This document shows positions 16,179-26,106 of a DNA stretch of 64,000 nt, piece after piece. Within the stretch, counting starts at the first letter, position 1, and each line of letters begins with the position of its first letter. Where the stretch lies: assembly GCF_003610735.1 (NCBI RefSeq), contig NZ_RAQM01000009.1, positions 62,001 through 126,000 of the forward strand, written 5' to 3'. Under the pieces are notes generated by a model. The model saw nothing but the letters and a program-made list of their open reading frames with translations, ran no database searches and was not told the origin of the DNA. A program made the position numbers and the translations under genes. This DNA is from Tenacibaculum lutimaris. Lineage in GTDB: Bacteria > Bacteroidota > Bacteroidia > Flavobacteriales > Flavobacteriaceae.

Positions 16179-18818
16179 TTATTGTAACGAAGCTAAACTA
16201 GCCTTAATCGTTTCGATTTTTGCCAACGTATCCGATTCTTTTTTACGTTCTAAAGTAATTACCTGCTCTGGTGCATTACTCACAAATCGTTCGTTAGACA
16301 ATTTCTTTTGAATTCCTGTTAAGAAACCTTCTGCACGTTTTAACTCAGCATTTAGTTTTGTAATTTCTGCTTCAACATCAATCGTATCTAATGAAATTGG
16401 AACAAAGTATTCATTTGATTTTACACGGAATGAAGCAGCTCCTTCTACTTTTTCTGATGCATAAGTAATTTGAGCAGCATTTGTTAACTTTTGAATTACC
16501 GCATCAAAATCTTTAGTGTAGTTTTCATTATTTACTACTGATAACTCGATAGCATCTTTAAACGAAATATTTTTATTTTTCCTAATCGTTCTAATTCCGG
16601 AAACCACATCAGTCATAAACTCAAAGTTGGTAATCAACTCTTCATTTATTTTACCAATTATTGGGTATTTAGCAATAATTAACGCATCCTCTGGTGTTCT
16701 TTCAGTAATATGTTGCCAAATTTCTTCTGTTAAGAAAGGCATAAATGGATGCAATACTTTTAAGTTATTCTCTAATATTTCTATTACAGCGTTGTATGTT
16801 GTTGTATCAATTGGTTGTTGATATCCTGGTTTTACTATTTCTAATAACCAAGACGAAAAATCATCAGTGATTAACTTGTAAATAGCCATTAACGCATCAG
16901 ATAAACGATATTTACTAAAGTGATCTTCTATTTCTAATAACACTTTATTAAATTTCGCTTCGTACCAAGCTAATCCTATTTTAGCTGTTTCTGGTTGCGC
17001 TAAGTTTTCATCAATCTCCCATCCTTTAATTAAACGGAAGGTATTCCAAATTTTATTTGCAAATCCTTTTCCTTGCTGACATAAATCTTCATCAAATAAT
17101 AAATCGTTTCCAGCTGCAGAACTCAATAATAATCCTACACGAACTCCATCAGCACCAAAATCCTCTATTAATTTTAAAGCATCTGGTGAGTTTCCTAAGG
17201 ATTTTGACATTTTTCTGCGTTGCTTGTCACGTACTAAACCTGTTAAGTACACATTTTCAAACGGACGCTCTCCCTTATACTCATATCCAGCAATAATCAT
17301 ACGAGCTACCCAGAAGAATAAAATATCCGGCCCAGTAACTAAATCGTTGGTTGGATAATAATACTTGATTTCTTCATTTTCAGGGTTACGAATTCCGTCA
17401 AAAACACTCATTGGCCATAACCAAGAAGAGAACCACGTATCTAACGCATCTGGATCTTGTTTTAAATCTGAAGCAGTTAATGATGTATTCCCTGTTTTTT
17501 CTTGAACTAATTTTACTGCATCTTCAATATTCTCTGCAACTACAAAATCTTCTTTACCATCTCCAAAATAGAAAGCAGGTATTTGTTGTCCCCACCATAA
17601 CTGACGAGAAATATTCCAATCACGGATATTTTCCATCCAATGACGATATGTATTTTCAAACTTTCTTGGGAATAGCTTCACCTCTCTATCTTCACCTAAA
17701 ACAGCTTCTATAGCTGGCTTTACCAATTCTTCCATTTTTAAGAACCATTGATCTGATAATCTTGGCTCTATTACCGCCTTAGTTCTTTCTGAAGTTCCAA
17801 CTTTGTTAGTATGAACTTCTGTTTTTACTAAGAATCCCTTTTCCTCTAATTCTTTAGTAATTTCTTTACGAACAACAAAACGATCTTTTCCTTCGTAGTG
17901 TAATCCGAATGAATTTAAACTAGCATCTTCATTAAAAATATCAATTACTTCTAAATTGTGCTTATCACCTAAAACCTTATCATTTTCATCATGAGCAGGT
18001 GTTACTTTTAAACAACCTGTACCAAACTCAACATCAACATATTCATCTTCTATAATTGGAATTTCACGATTGCATAAAGGTACAATTGCTTTCTTTCCTT
18101 TTAAATGTGTAAAACGCTCATCATTAGGATTGATACAAATAGCAGTATCTCCTAAAATAGTTTCAGGACGCGTAGTTGCAATGGTCACTTTTTCATCAGA
18201 ACCTACAATATCGTACTGTAAATAGTATAAATTTCCTTGACGCTCTTCATAAATTACTTCTTCATCAGAAAGAGTTGTCTTTGCTTCTGGATCCCAATTT
18301 ACCATACGATATCCACGGTAAATTAAGCCTTTATTATATAAGTCTACAAATACTTTAATTACTGATTCTGACAACGCAGGATCCATCGTAAACGCAGTAC
18401 GCTCCCAATCACAAGAAGCTCCTAACTTTTTTAATTGATCGAGAATAATTCCTCCATACTCATGTTTCCATTCCCAAGCATGTTCCAAGAATTCTTCACG
18501 AGTTAAATCATTTTTATCGATTCCTTGTTCTTTCAACTTCGCTACAACTTTTGCTTCAGTGGCAATCGAAGCATGATCAGTACCTGGAACCCAACACGCA
18601 TTTTTTCCTTGTAAACGAGCTCTACGGATTAATACATCTTGAATAGTATTGTTCAACATATGTCCCATATGTAATACTCCTGTGACGTTTGGTGGAGGTA
18701 TTACTATCGTGTATGGTTCTCTTTCATCTACTTCAGAATGAAAATAATTATGTTTCATCCAGTAATCGTACCACTTACCTTCTACTTCTTTAGAATTGTA
18801 TTTTGATGGAATATTCAT
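16179..18818 (-). CDS. valS: Valyl-tRNA synthetase
   Basis: A class I aminoacyl-tRNA synthetase of 879 residues. The HIGH motif appears as HMGH (residues 50-53) in [17 protein letters not shown]. The editing domain contains [18 protein letters not shown] appears in [13 protein letters not shown]. The anticodon-binding domain is followed by a C-terminal coiled-coil arm ([19 protein letters not shown]). It charges tRNA-Val. It is a single-gene unit with a TATTTTTG box at 18893-18900, and I see no T-box leader, as expected outside Firmicutes. Confidence 0.97.
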   Translation of the reverse strand: MNIPSKYNSKEVEGKWYDYWMKHNYFHSEVDEREPYTIVIPPPNVTGVLHMGHMLNNTIQDVLIRRARLQGKNACWVPGTDHASIATEAKVVAKLKEQGIDKNDLTREEFLEHAWEWKHEYGGIILDQLKKLGASCDWERTAFTMDPALSESVIKVFVDLYNKGLIYRGYRMVNWDPEAKTTLSDEEVIYEERQGNLYYLQYDIVGSDEKVTIATTRPETILGDTAICINPNDERFTHLKGKKAIVPLCNREIPIIEDEYVDVEFGTGCLKVTPAHDENDKVLGDKHNLEVIDIFNEDASLNSFGLHYEGKDRFVVRKEITKELEEKGFLVKTEVHTNKVGTSERTKAVIEPRLSDQWFLKMEELVKPAIEAVLGEDREVKLFPRKFENTYRHWMENIRDWNISRQLWWGQQIPAFYFGDGKEDFVVAENIEDAVKLVQEKTGNTSLTASDLKQDPDALDTWFSSWLWPMSVFDGIRNPENEEIKYYYPTNDLVTGPDILFFWVARMIIAGYEYKGERPFENVYLTGLVRDKQRRKMSKSLGNSPDALKLIEDFGADGVRVGLLLSSAAGNDLLFDEDLCQQGKGFANKIWNTFRLIKGWEIDENLAQPETAKIGLAWYEAKFNKVLLEIEDHFSKYRLSDALMAIYKLITDDFSSWLLEIVKPGYQQPIDTTTYNAVIEILENNLKVLHPFMPFLTEEIWQHITERTPEDALIIAKYPIIGKINEELITNFEFMTDVVSGIRTIRKNKNISFKDAIELSVVNNENYTKDFDAVIQKLTNAAQITYASEKVEGAASFRVKSNEYFVPISLDTIDVEAEITKLNAELKRAEGFLTGIQKKLSNERFVSNAPEQVITLERKKESDTLAKIETIKASLASLQ

Positions 18819-18892
18819 ATGTATTAAAATATCTTGTTTTGCTTATTACTAATTAAAATTAGCTTTTGGCATTGTTTTTGAAAATTGATTAG

Positions 18893-18900
18893 CAAAAATA
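18893..18900 (-). promoter_or_regulatory. valS -7 box (TATTTTTG)
   Basis: Exact TAnnTTTG match on the minus strand, with a predicted leader of about 65-70 bases. It is divergent from the box at 18963-18970. Confidence 0.45.
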
Positions 18901-18962
18901 CAACTATCTATGAGGTACAGAAAATTAGAAGTTGTTTTTTTAAGATCTTAAATAAATAATAC

Positions 18963-18970
18963 TAAATTTG
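18963..18970 (+). promoter_or_regulatory. -7 box (TAAATTTG) for the DUF1573 gene
   Basis: Exact TAnnTTTG match, predicting a leader of about 27 bases before the ATG at 19005. Confidence 0.5.
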
Positions 18971-19004
18971 TATTGGTTTACACCTTAAAATTAATTTTAA
19001 CATT

Positions 19005-19409
19005 ATGAAAACAATTTTATCATTTGTCGCTGTTTTCTTTATTACGTTAACAGTAAGCGCCCAAGAATTTAAATTTGAAACTGAAACAATCGATTACGGA
19101 AAAATAGCTCTTGGATCTGAAGGAAAACGTGTATTTGAATTCACTAACGTAGGAGATGCTCCTTTAATTATAAAAGATATTATATCTACTTGTGGATGTA
19201 CAGTTCCATCTAAACCTGAAAAACCAATTATGCCAGGTGAAAAAGGAGAAATTGAGGTTTCTTATGACACAAAAAAACCTGGTGGTTTCTCTAAAGCCAT
19301 TACTATTATTTCTAATGCTAAGAAGAGTAGAAAAATGGTTAAGATTAAAGGTTTTATCGTAAAAGACGCAACCCCAACCAAAGAAAAAAGCACTGTAAGT
19401 GATAGTTAA
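19005..19409 (+). CDS. Exported DUF1573 protein
   Basis: A 134-residue exported protein (signal MKTILSFVAVFFITLTVSAQ). The DUF1573 core covers nearly the whole mature chain: FETETIDYGKIALGSEG, FEFTNVGDAPLIIKDI, STCGCTVPSKPEKP and PGEKGEIEVSYDT. It is an Ig-like beta-sandwich of the ASPM/SPD-2/Hydin type. The paired cysteines in STCGCT are conserved in the family. Such proteins are very frequent in Bacteroidota, and their role is not established. It has its own promoter and a strong terminator. Confidence 0.9.
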   Translation: MKTILSFVAVFFITLTVSAQEFKFETETIDYGKIALGSEGKRVFEFTNVGDAPLIIKDIISTCGCTVPSKPEKPIMPGEKGEIEVSYDTKKPGGFSKAITIISNAKKSRKMVKIKGFIVKDATPTKEKSTVSDS

Positions 19410-19432
19410 AAACTACACTTTAATAAGATATA

Positions 19433-19466
19433 AAAAAGCTCAACTAAATTTAGTTGAGCTTTTTAT
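19433..19466. terminator. Bidirectional terminator
   Basis: A 14-bp perfect stem (AAAAGCTCAACTA / TAGTTGAGCTTTT) around an AATT loop is flanked by A and T tracts between convergent genes ending at 19409 and 19467. Confidence 0.9.
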
Positions 19467-20801
19467 TTATATCCGTTGTTCTAATTTAAATTCAAATTTT
19501 AATCTCACTCCTGCTCTTTCAACTTCTATTCTTATTTTTTTACCTGGTTTAGTATGAAATATTTCAGTAATTCCACTAAGTTGATATTCGTGTGCCGCTT
19601 TACCGTTAATCTTTTTTATAACATCATCTACTTTAAGCCCTGCTTTAAAAGCAGGAGAATTTTCTACAATTTTATCTATTTTATATTTAGGCTTAAAACG
19701 ATAAAAATAACTATCAATAAATGAAATAACATTTTTTTGTTGCGCATCGTTATTATAACTATCAACTACTTTGGTCATTGATTTTTCTCGAACTAACTCT
19801 TGTCCTGCATGCACAACATGTATACCACTCATATTGTAGTAAAATCCTGCGCTTAAAGAACTATTCTTTTTTAGCACAATCCTTTTATTAGGATAATCGA
19901 TCCAAACTTTAAAACGTTTTAAAATGGCTCCACCAATACTTCCATTTCGCTCTTTAAATTGTCTTGCGTTAAATGTTGAAGAAGAGTCCAAAAAAGAAGC
20001 TGTCGGCTCTTTAATTTCAAATTTTCCTATTGTTATGTTTTGTATCCTACTTCTATTTCCATAAATCGTTCCGCTAAAACCTTCACCTATAATATCTTTA
20101 AAAAACTTTTTAGGTGTTTGTATTTGTTCTTTCGTTCCTTCAAACAACCAAATCGCATCACTTCCCCCAGTATCTATTAATAATTTTACAGGTATTATAG
20201 TACTCACATCAGAATCTAGTTGTATGTGAGTATCTATATAAGGTTTGTTCCTATAAAACTGTAAAGGAAAGCTTTCACAGTTCCTACAGATAGATTTTTT
20301 ATAAGTTCTTGGATTATAAAAGTCAATCCTTTTATTGTTGTAATTAATTTTTACAATGACATCTTTTAACAAATCGTACCCTATAATACCATGAATAGTT
20401 GTTCCCATTTTAGCAGAAATATCAAAAGCATCCTTTAATATAACGTATAATTCTTCATTTGTGCTCTTAATATTCTTTATTCTAAAACTATTATTTTTAG
20501 ACTTCAATGCTTCAACAGGCTCACCTGTACCTAACCCTCGAATCAATACACGTTCTATATCATTTAAACCAACACTGTCTTTTGACGTGAGATTGAATAA
20601 AATTGTTTTACTCACCCCTGTATCCAAAATAAACGACAATTGATGTCCGTTAATTTCTAAAGGAATAACAATAAGATTGTTTATTAATTGAAAATTAACC
20701 GATTGTTTATCTGTATTGTTTCCAAAAAAATTAAAATTTTGCTGTGCAAAAACAGACACACTAAAAAATAGTGTTAACGTGTATAGTAGTAGTCTAGTCA
20801 A
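19467..20801 (-). CDS. Exported retropepsin-like aspartyl protease with PDZ domain
   Basis: A 444-residue exported protein. The signal peptide (LLLYTLTLFFSVSVFAQ) fits only if translation starts at the TTG at 20801; no in-frame ATG exists upstream. Two aspartyl-protease half-domains carry DTG triads at 60-62 (FILDTGVSKT) and 210-212 (LLIDTGGSDA), so a single chain could form a pepsin-like active site. A PDZ domain follows at about 375-435 (VENSPAFKAGLKVDDVIKKING). It is probably periplasmic; the substrate is unknown. Confidence 0.87.
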   Translation of the reverse strand: MTRLLLYTLTLFFSVSVFAQQNFNFFGNNTDKQSVNFQLINNLIVIPLEINGHQLSFILDTGVSKTILFNLTSKDSVGLNDIERVLIRGLGTGEPVEALKSKNNSFRIKNIKSTNEELYVILKDAFDISAKMGTTIHGIIGYDLLKDVIVKINYNNKRIDFYNPRTYKKSICRNCESFPLQFYRNKPYIDTHIQLDSDVSTIIPVKLLIDTGGSDAIWLFEGTKEQIQTPKKFFKDIIGEGFSGTIYGNRSRIQNITIGKFEIKEPTASFLDSSSTFNARQFKERNGSIGGAILKRFKVWIDYPNKRIVLKKNSSLSAGFYYNMSGIHVVHAGQELVREKSMTKVVDSYNNDAQQKNVISFIDSYFYRFKPKYKIDKIVENSPAFKAGLKVDDVIKKINGKAAHEYQLSGITEIFHTKPGKKIRIEVERAGVRLKFEFKLEQRI

Positions 20802-20959
20802 AAAAACTTGTTTTATGGTTCTGTACTTAAAGATACAATCTTCTACTCGTTTTTTTTTACTTTTTATGATTTTTTTAACCCCCTTTTTCCTTAAAAACTA
20901 CCTTAGTTTATCAAATATATTTCGCAAATTTGCCACTCAAACAACTAATTAATATAAAA

Positions 20960-22150
20960 ATGCCATCAATTTCTAGTAAAGGAAATGCAATGCCTCAATC
21001 ACCAATACGTAAATTGGTTCCTTTTGCTGAGGCTGCTAAAAAGAACGGAACAAAAGTTTATCATTTAAACATTGGTCAACCAGACATAAAAACTCCACAA
21101 GTTGCTTTAGATGCTGTAAAAAATAATACTATCGAAGTATTATCATATGCTAGATCTGAAGGTTCTGAAGAATACAGAACTAAATTAGCAAATTACTATG
21201 CTAAAAACGACATTCATGTAACAGCAAACAACATTATTGCTACTACAGGAGGTTCAGAAGCTTTACTATTTACAATTGGTAGTATTACAGACCCGGGAGA
21301 TGAGATCATTATCCCTGAGCCTTTTTATGCGAACTATAATGGTTTTTCTACTGCTTCAGGTGTGAAAGTAGTTCCTGTTATTTCTAAAATTGAAAATAAT
21401 TTTGCCTTACCTGCAATTGAAGATTTTGAGAAGTTAATTACTCCTAAAACAAAGGCTATCTTAATTTGTAACCCTGGAAATCCAACTGGATACTTATACA
21501 GTAAAGAGGAAATTGAAAAGCTAAAACAAATTGTGTTAAAACACGATTTATTTTTAATTGCTGATGAAGTGTATCGTGAGTTTACTTACGATGGTGAAAA
21601 ACATAACTCAGTTATGGCTTTTGAAGGATTAGAACAAAATGCTATTATGATTGATTCTGTATCGAAACGTTATAGTATGTGTGGTGCAAGAATTGGTTGT
21701 ATAGTTTCTAAAAACGAAGAGTTTATAAATACAGCTCTTAAGTTTGCACAAGCGCGTTTAAGCCCACCAACGTATGCTTTAATTGCCAGTGAAGCTGCTT
21801 TAGATACACCTCAAAGTTATTTTGATGAAGTTATTGAAGAGTATGAAGATCGTAGAAATACGTTAATTACTGAATTACAAAAAATAGACGGTGTAAAAGT
21901 TGCTAATCCTAAAGGTGCTTTTTACTGTGTTGTTGAATTGCCAGTTAAGGATACTGATGATTTTGCGCAATGGATTTTAGAAAAATTCAATGATAATAAC
22001 GAAACAGTAATGGTCGCTCCTGCAAGTGGATTCTACTCTACCGAAGGTGAAGGAAAAAACCAAGTGCGTATTGCTTACGTTTTGAATAAAACTGATTTAA
22101 AACGTTCTGTTGAAATATTAAAAATCGCCTTAGAAAAATATAATAGTTAA
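20960..22150 (+). CDS. PLP-dependent class I/II aminotransferase
   Basis: A 396-residue fold-type I aminotransferase of the aspartate aminotransferase group. The start is taken at the ATG at 20960 because the upstream 10 codons depend on a TTG. Key motifs are HLNIGQPDI (substrate pocket), TTGGSEALLF, NPGNPTGYLYS, IADEVYREF and the PLP lysine in DSVSKRYSMCGARIG. The family includes aspartate, alanine and aromatic transaminases, and the substrate cannot be fixed from sequence. It is transcribed with murB, which follows with no gap. Confidence 0.88.
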   Translation: MPSISSKGNAMPQSPIRKLVPFAEAAKKNGTKVYHLNIGQPDIKTPQVALDAVKNNTIEVLSYARSEGSEEYRTKLANYYAKNDIHVTANNIIATTGGSEALLFTIGSITDPGDEIIIPEPFYANYNGFSTASGVKVVPVISKIENNFALPAIEDFEKLITPKTKAILICNPGNPTGYLYSKEEIEKLKQIVLKHDLFLIADEVYREFTYDGEKHNSVMAFEGLEQNAIMIDSVSKRYSMCGARIGCIVSKNEEFINTALKFAQARLSPPTYALIASEAALDTPQSYFDEVIEEYEDRRNTLITELQKIDGVKVANPKGAFYCVVELPVKDTDDFAQWILEKFNDNNETVMVAPASGFYSTEGEGKNQVRIAYVLNKTDLKRSVEILKIALEKYNS

Positions 22151-23161
22151 TTGAATATTCAAGAAAACATATCTTTAAAAGAATACAACACGTTTGGTAT
22201 TGATGTAAATGCCAAACGTTTTGTTTCTATTACTTCAGTATACCAATTACAACAACTTATAAAAGAGGAAAAAGACATTTTTTTAATTTCTGGCGGTAGT
22301 AACATGTTACTTACCAAAGATATTGAAACCTTAGTTGTACATATTAATTTTAAAGGAATTTCAATAGATCAACAAAACCATAACGATGTCTACATAACTG
22401 TAAATGCTGGTGAGAATTGGCACGAGTTTGTATTATGGTGTGTTTCACTAAATTATGGCGGCTTAGAAAACTTATCGCTTATTCCTGGAAATGTAGGCAC
22501 TTGCCCAATTCAAAATATTGGAGCTTACGGAGTTGAAGTAAAAGATACTATAACTAAAGTAGAAGCTATTGAAATAAAAACAGGAAAACTCGTTTCTTTT
22601 TCTGCTGAAGAATGCCAGTTTGGATATCGAAATTCCATTTTTAAAAATAAAGCTAAAGGAAAGTATATATTAACTTCTGTTAGTTTTAAATTAACTAAAA
22701 ACAATCATAAGCTTAATACTTCTTACGGAGCAATAGAATCTGAATTATCTTCAAAAGGAATAACAAATCCAACCATTAAAGATATTTCTGATGCTGTTAT
22801 TGCTATTCGTCAGTCAAAACTACCCGATCCAAAAGAAATTGGTAATAGTGGTAGTTTCTTTAAAAATCCTGTGATTTCAAAAGAGCATTTTGAAAAATTA
22901 CAAAGTGACTTCTCTAATATTCCAAGTTATGTAATTTCAGATACAGAGATTAAAGTTCCTGCAGGTTGGCTAATTGAACAAAGTGGCTTTAAAGGAAAGC
23001 GTTTCGGTAACTACGGAGTTCATGAAAAACAAGCCTTAGTTTTAGTAAATTATGGGGATGCCTCAGGGAAAGAAATTTATGAATTGGCACAAAAAATTCA
23101 ACATACTATTAAAGATACATTTGATATTAACCTTGAAATAGAAGTCAATATTATTCAATAA
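22151..23161 (+). CDS. murB: UDP-N-acetylenolpyruvoylglucosamine reductase
   Basis: MurB reduces UDP-GlcNAc-enolpyruvate to UDP-MurNAc with NADPH and FAD in peptidoglycan synthesis. The 336-residue chain has SLKEYNTFGIDV, the FAD-binding SGGSNMLLT, LIPGNVGTCPIQNIGAYGVEV, the FGYRNSIFK tyrosine motif and the catalytic serine in GNSGSFFKNP. The start must be the TTG at 22151, because an in-frame stop (the end of the aminotransferase gene) lies immediately before it and the next ATG is deep inside the FAD domain. Confidence 0.95.
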   Translation: MNIQENISLKEYNTFGIDVNAKRFVSITSVYQLQQLIKEEKDIFLISGGSNMLLTKDIETLVVHINFKGISIDQQNHNDVYITVNAGENWHEFVLWCVSLNYGGLENLSLIPGNVGTCPIQNIGAYGVEVKDTITKVEAIEIKTGKLVSFSAEECQFGYRNSIFKNKAKGKYILTSVSFKLTKNNHKLNTSYGAIESELSSKGITNPTIKDISDAVIAIRQSKLPDPKEIGNSGSFFKNPVISKEHFEKLQSDFSNIPSYVISDTEIKVPAGWLIEQSGFKGKRFGNYGVHEKQALVLVNYGDASGKEIYELAQKIQHTIKDTFDINLEIEVNIIQ

Positions 23162-23195
23162 AAAAGGAGCGTAGTAGTTACGCTCCTTTATATTT
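23161..23195. terminator. Terminator after murB
   Basis: A perfect 11-bp stem AAAGGAGCGTA / TACGCTCCTTT (23163-23173 and 23179-23189) with a 5-base loop lies between convergent murB and the aquaporin gene. The following tract is AT-rich but not a pure T run. Confidence 0.8.
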
Positions 23196-23210
23196 ATACA
23201 CCTCTTTTTT

Positions 23211-23903
23211 CTATTCTTTTTCTAACAAAGCTTTATAAATTAAACCTCCTACAATTGCTCCTGCAATAGGCGCTACCCAAAACAACCATACCTGCGACAA
23301 ATAACCTCCGCCAGCAAATAATGCTTGACTCATAGAACGTGCTGGATTAACAGAAGTATTGGTTATAGGAATGCTAATTAAATGAATTAAAGTTAGCCCT
23401 AAACCAATTGCAATTGGTGCAAAACCTTTAGGAGCGTTTTTATGAATACTTCCTAAAATAATTAGTAAGAAAAACATAGTTAACAAAAACTCTGCTATAA
23501 AAGCGGCTGTTAAATTATAACCACCAGGAGATAACTCTCCATAACCATTAGCTGCAAAGCCTCCAAGTGTTTCAAATCCGTCGTTATCTGTTACTATTAA
23601 ATATAAAAAAGTAGCTGCTAATACAGCACCTACTAATTGTGATATAATATATGGTACTACTTCTTTAGCTGTATGATTTCCACCAACCCAAAGCCCAATA
23701 GTAACTGCAGGGTTAAAATGACCCCCAGAAATATGCCCTACAGCATACGCCATTGTTAATACTGTTAAACCAAATGCTAAGGCTACTCCTGCAAAACCAA
23801 TTCCTAACTCAGGAAAACCAGCTGCAAAAATTGCACTACCACAACCTCCAAAAACTAACCAAAATGTTCCGAAGAATTCAGCAAAATATTTTTTCATATC
23901 CAT
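23211..23903 (-). CDS. aqpZ: Aquaporin Z-type water channel
   Basis: A 230-residue, six-helix major intrinsic protein. The two pore motifs are [12 protein letters not shown] and [15 protein letters not shown], and the second carries the filter Arg. The opening [20 protein letters not shown] and the segment [16 protein letters not shown] match the water-selective AqpZ group more closely than glycerol facilitators. Two ATGs (codons 1 and 3) are both possible starts. It is monocistronic in the inner membrane. Confidence 0.95.
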   Translation of the reverse strand: MDMKKYFAEFFGTFWLVFGGCGSAIFAAGFPELGIGFAGVALAFGLTVLTMAYAVGHISGGHFNPAVTIGLWVGGNHTAKEVVPYIISQLVGAVLAATFLYLIVTDNDGFETLGGFAANGYGELSPGGYNLTAAFIAEFLLTMFFLLIILGSIHKNAPKGFAPIAIGLGLTLIHLISIPITNTSVNPARSMSQALFAGGGYLSQVWLFWVAPIAGAIVGGLIYKALLEKE

Positions 23904-24004
23904 GTTTTTAAATTAATTGATTCTTAAATATGACCCTTATTTAAATAAAAGTCACATTGTTATAAATCTACTACATTTTAACTCCATAAAAAATGGGAAG
24001 TTCG

Positions 24005-24012
24005 TATCTTTG
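24005..24012 (+). promoter_or_regulatory. -7 box (TATCTTTG)
   Basis: Exact TAnnTTTG match, about 20 bases before the ATG at 24032. It probably drives the small Cys-rich protein and the genes that follow. Confidence 0.55.
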
Positions 24013-24031
24013 CAATACAAAACAATACATC

Positions 24032-24235
24032 ATGAAATTAATTTTTGTTACCATAGGATTATTAGCTTTAGCATTTGCTGGAATTGCCATTAAAATTTGG
24101 GCAAAAAAAGACGGAGAGTTTGCTGGTACTTGTGCTAGTCAAAACCCAATGTTAAACGAAAGTGGTGAAGCTTGCGGATTTTGTGGTAAAACCCCAGATC
24201 AATTCGATACTTGTAGCGAACCTCAACACAACTAA
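24032..24235 (+). CDS. Small Cys-rich membrane-anchored protein
   Basis: A 67-residue protein that starts at the ATG at 24032, because an upstream extension would begin ahead of the TATCTTTG promoter. An N-terminal hydrophobic helix (LIFVTIGLLALAFAGIAI) is an uncleaved anchor or signal. The C-terminal part has four cysteines in a pattern C-x18-C-x2-C-x8-C (GTCASQNPML, ACGFCGK, DTCS), which could bind a metal or form disulfides. Short proteins with this pattern are widespread in Flavobacteriaceae; function unknown. Confidence 0.78.
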   Translation: MKLIFVTIGLLALAFAGIAIKIWAKKDGEFAGTCASQNPMLNESGEACGFCGKTPDQFDTCSEPQHN

Positions 24236-24265
24236 CGGTCTTACTCAACTAACCTTTTTATTTTT

Positions 24266-25369
24266 ATGGTATTTACTATACTGTTCTACACTTTTGTTGT
24301 AGCTACGGCTATACAAGTAGTGTATTATTTGTTCTTCTGTTCTTTTGTCTTTGAGAAGAAAAAAGAAAAAAATGAAGACGTGAATATCCCTATTTCAGTA
24401 ATTGTATATATAAAAAATAATGCTGATGTTTTAACTGAATATATTCAACATTTGGTTAAACAGAAATACCATAGTTTTGAAATTGTTCTTGTTAATAACG
24501 CTTCAATAGATAATACTATAGATATCTTAGAAGAACTACAAAAACAATACACTAACTTAAAAATTGTAGATGTAAAAAACACGGAGGCCTTTTGGGGAAA
24601 TAAAAAATATGCACTTACTCTTGGTGTTAAAGCTGCTACACACGAACACTTATTATTTACCGAAATAGGCAGCAAGATTTTAAATGAAGACTGGATTAGT
24701 GAAATGGCTTGTAACTTTTCACAAGAAAAATCAATAATTATTGGTTATCAAAAGTTAAAACGTAAAAAGAATTCGTTAAATAATGTATTTATACGATTTC
24801 ACCATTTATTAAACAGTATTCAGATTTTTACTTATACTAAATTTGGAAGTCCGTATAGAGCTACAAATCATAATCTAGCCTATACAAAAAGTGAGTTTTT
24901 TAAAGTTAACGGATATATTAATCATGTAAATCTTTTTATTGGCGAAGCCGATTTATTCATAAAAGATGCTGCTACCAAAATTAACACTACCTACTCTACT
25001 GACATTAATAGCTTTGTTTCCTCTAGAAAAAAAACAACTTTCAAAGAATGGTTTTCTCTACAAAAAAAAGAAACTATTTTAATTTCATTATACAAAAAGA
25101 AGCATCAATTTTTACTACGCTTATTCAAAGTTTCAAAACTAGTATTCTACATTTTGGCTATTTATATAGCAGTAATTAACTGGGCAATTGCCTTGCCTTT
25201 CATTATAGGCTACTTTACTTTACTATATACAGTTTTAGGAAAAGCTGCTTCAAAATTTCAAGAAAAAAATGTAATTATATTACTACCTTTCTTAGATATT
25301 TGTTTAGTATTATTACAAATTAGTATATTTATATCAAACCAAATTTCGAAACCAAAACATTGGAAATAA
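24266..25369 (+). CDS. Family 2 glycosyltransferase, membrane-bound
   Basis: A 367-residue inner-membrane enzyme. An N-terminal helix (residues 4-27) precedes a GT-A domain with SVIVYIKNNADVLTEYI and IVLVNNASIDNTIDIL, the nucleotide-sugar binding part of GT2. GEADLF at about 230 may be the catalytic ED-type motif. Two or three C-terminal helices follow (about 290-355). The canonical DxD is replaced by LFTEIG, and the acceptor is unknown. Its last 10 bases overlap the next sigma factor gene. Confidence 0.85.
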   Translation: MVFTILFYTFVVATAIQVVYYLFFCSFVFEKKKEKNEDVNIPISVIVYIKNNADVLTEYIQHLVKQKYHSFEIVLVNNASIDNTIDILEELQKQYTNLKIVDVKNTEAFWGNKKYALTLGVKAATHEHLLFTEIGSKILNEDWISEMACNFSQEKSIIIGYQKLKRKKNSLNNVFIRFHHLLNSIQIFTYTKFGSPYRATNHNLAYTKSEFFKVNGYINHVNLFIGEADLFIKDAATKINTTYSTDINSFVSSRKKTTFKEWFSLQKKETILISLYKKKHQFLLRLFKVSKLVFYILAIYIAVINWAIALPFIIGYFTLLYTVLGKAASKFQEKNVIILLPFLDICLVLLQISIFISNQISKPKHWK

Positions 25370-25923
25370 ATCAAGAGAAAGTTCTTCACAATATTCAGCA
25401 AGCAAAAAAAGGGAATCAAATAGCTTTTAATTATTTGTTAGACACTTTTTGGGGAAATGTATATGCTTTTCAATTAAAACAAACTCAGAATGATAATGAT
25501 GCTGAAGATATTACTATTCAAACTTTTTCTAAAGCTTTTGATAGAATTGAAACTTTTGATGAAGATTATCAATTTAAAACTTGGTTGATTACCATTTCTA
25601 AAAATGTATATATCGATTTTCTTCGAAAGAAAAAGTCTTCCATTTATACTCAAACTACCGAAGAACAAGAAAAAGAAGTATATGCTGTTGTTGATGATGC
25701 ACCTTCGCCAGAAGATAAAATTATTACAGAACAAAACTTAGCTAAGCTTCTAAAAGATATCAAAAAACTAAAACCAAAATATCAAGAAGTTATTAATCTT
25801 CGTTACTTTCAGGAATTGAGTTATAAGGAAATTTCTGAGCAAATTAACGAACCAATCAACAATGTTAAAGTTAAATTATTGCGTGCAAAAAAATTATTAG
25901 CTGAAATAATAAAGAAATCATAA
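25360..25923 (+). CDS. ECF-type RNA polymerase sigma factor
   Basis: A 187-residue group 4 sigma factor. Region 2 is at about 22-95 (DTFWGNVYAFQLKQTQNDNDAEDITIQTFSKAF in part, FKTWLITISKNVYIDFLRKK). Region 4 is at about 125-180 (YFQELSYKEISEQINEPINNVKVKLLRAKKLL). Translation appears to start at the TTG at 25360, inside the end of the glycosyltransferase gene; the reading frame has no in-frame ATG near its start. The next ORF begins 1 base after its stop and may be its partner; no recognisable anti-sigma factor is present. Confidence 0.9.
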   Translation: MEINQEKVLHNIQQAKKGNQIAFNYLLDTFWGNVYAFQLKQTQNDNDAEDITIQTFSKAFDRIETFDEDYQFKTWLITISKNVYIDFLRKKKSSIYTQTTEEQEKEVYAVVDDAPSPEDKIITEQNLAKLLKDIKKLKPKYQEVINLRYFQELSYKEISEQINEPINNVKVKLLRAKKLLAEIIKKS

Positions 25924-25924
25924 A

Positions 25925-26083
25925 TTGCAAGAACATAAAAATCAAAAACTTATGATTTTACAGTTTCATGCAAACGTAAAAAACGTATACAAAAAAGAAT
26001 TATATAAAGAGCTTCGGTTAAAAAGAGGAAGAAAAGAACACGTAAACGCTATTTTAAAAAAACTAAAAACAGCGATTATCTAA
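25925..26083 (+). CDS. Possible small basic protein after the sigma factor
   Basis: A 52-residue frame begins with TTG at 25925, 1 base after the sigma factor stop; an internal ATG at 25952 would give 43 residues. The peptide is very Lys/Arg-rich with a heptad-like helix (YKKELYKELRLKRGRKEH and on). No signal peptide or membrane helix is seen. Tight packing between two real genes supports it, but the short length and Lys-rich composition in an AT-rich genome could arise by chance. Confidence 0.4.
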   Translation: MQEHKNQKLMILQFHANVKNVYKKELYKELRLKRGRKEHVNAILKKLKTAII

Positions 26084-26106
26084 TCTTTTAAACTTTCTCT
26101 TCTTTC

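Noticed and set aside
25474..25734. 86-aa minus-strand frame inside the second sigma factor gene
   Set aside because: Antisense shadow, low-complexity Phe/Ile/Ser-rich residues and no start context.
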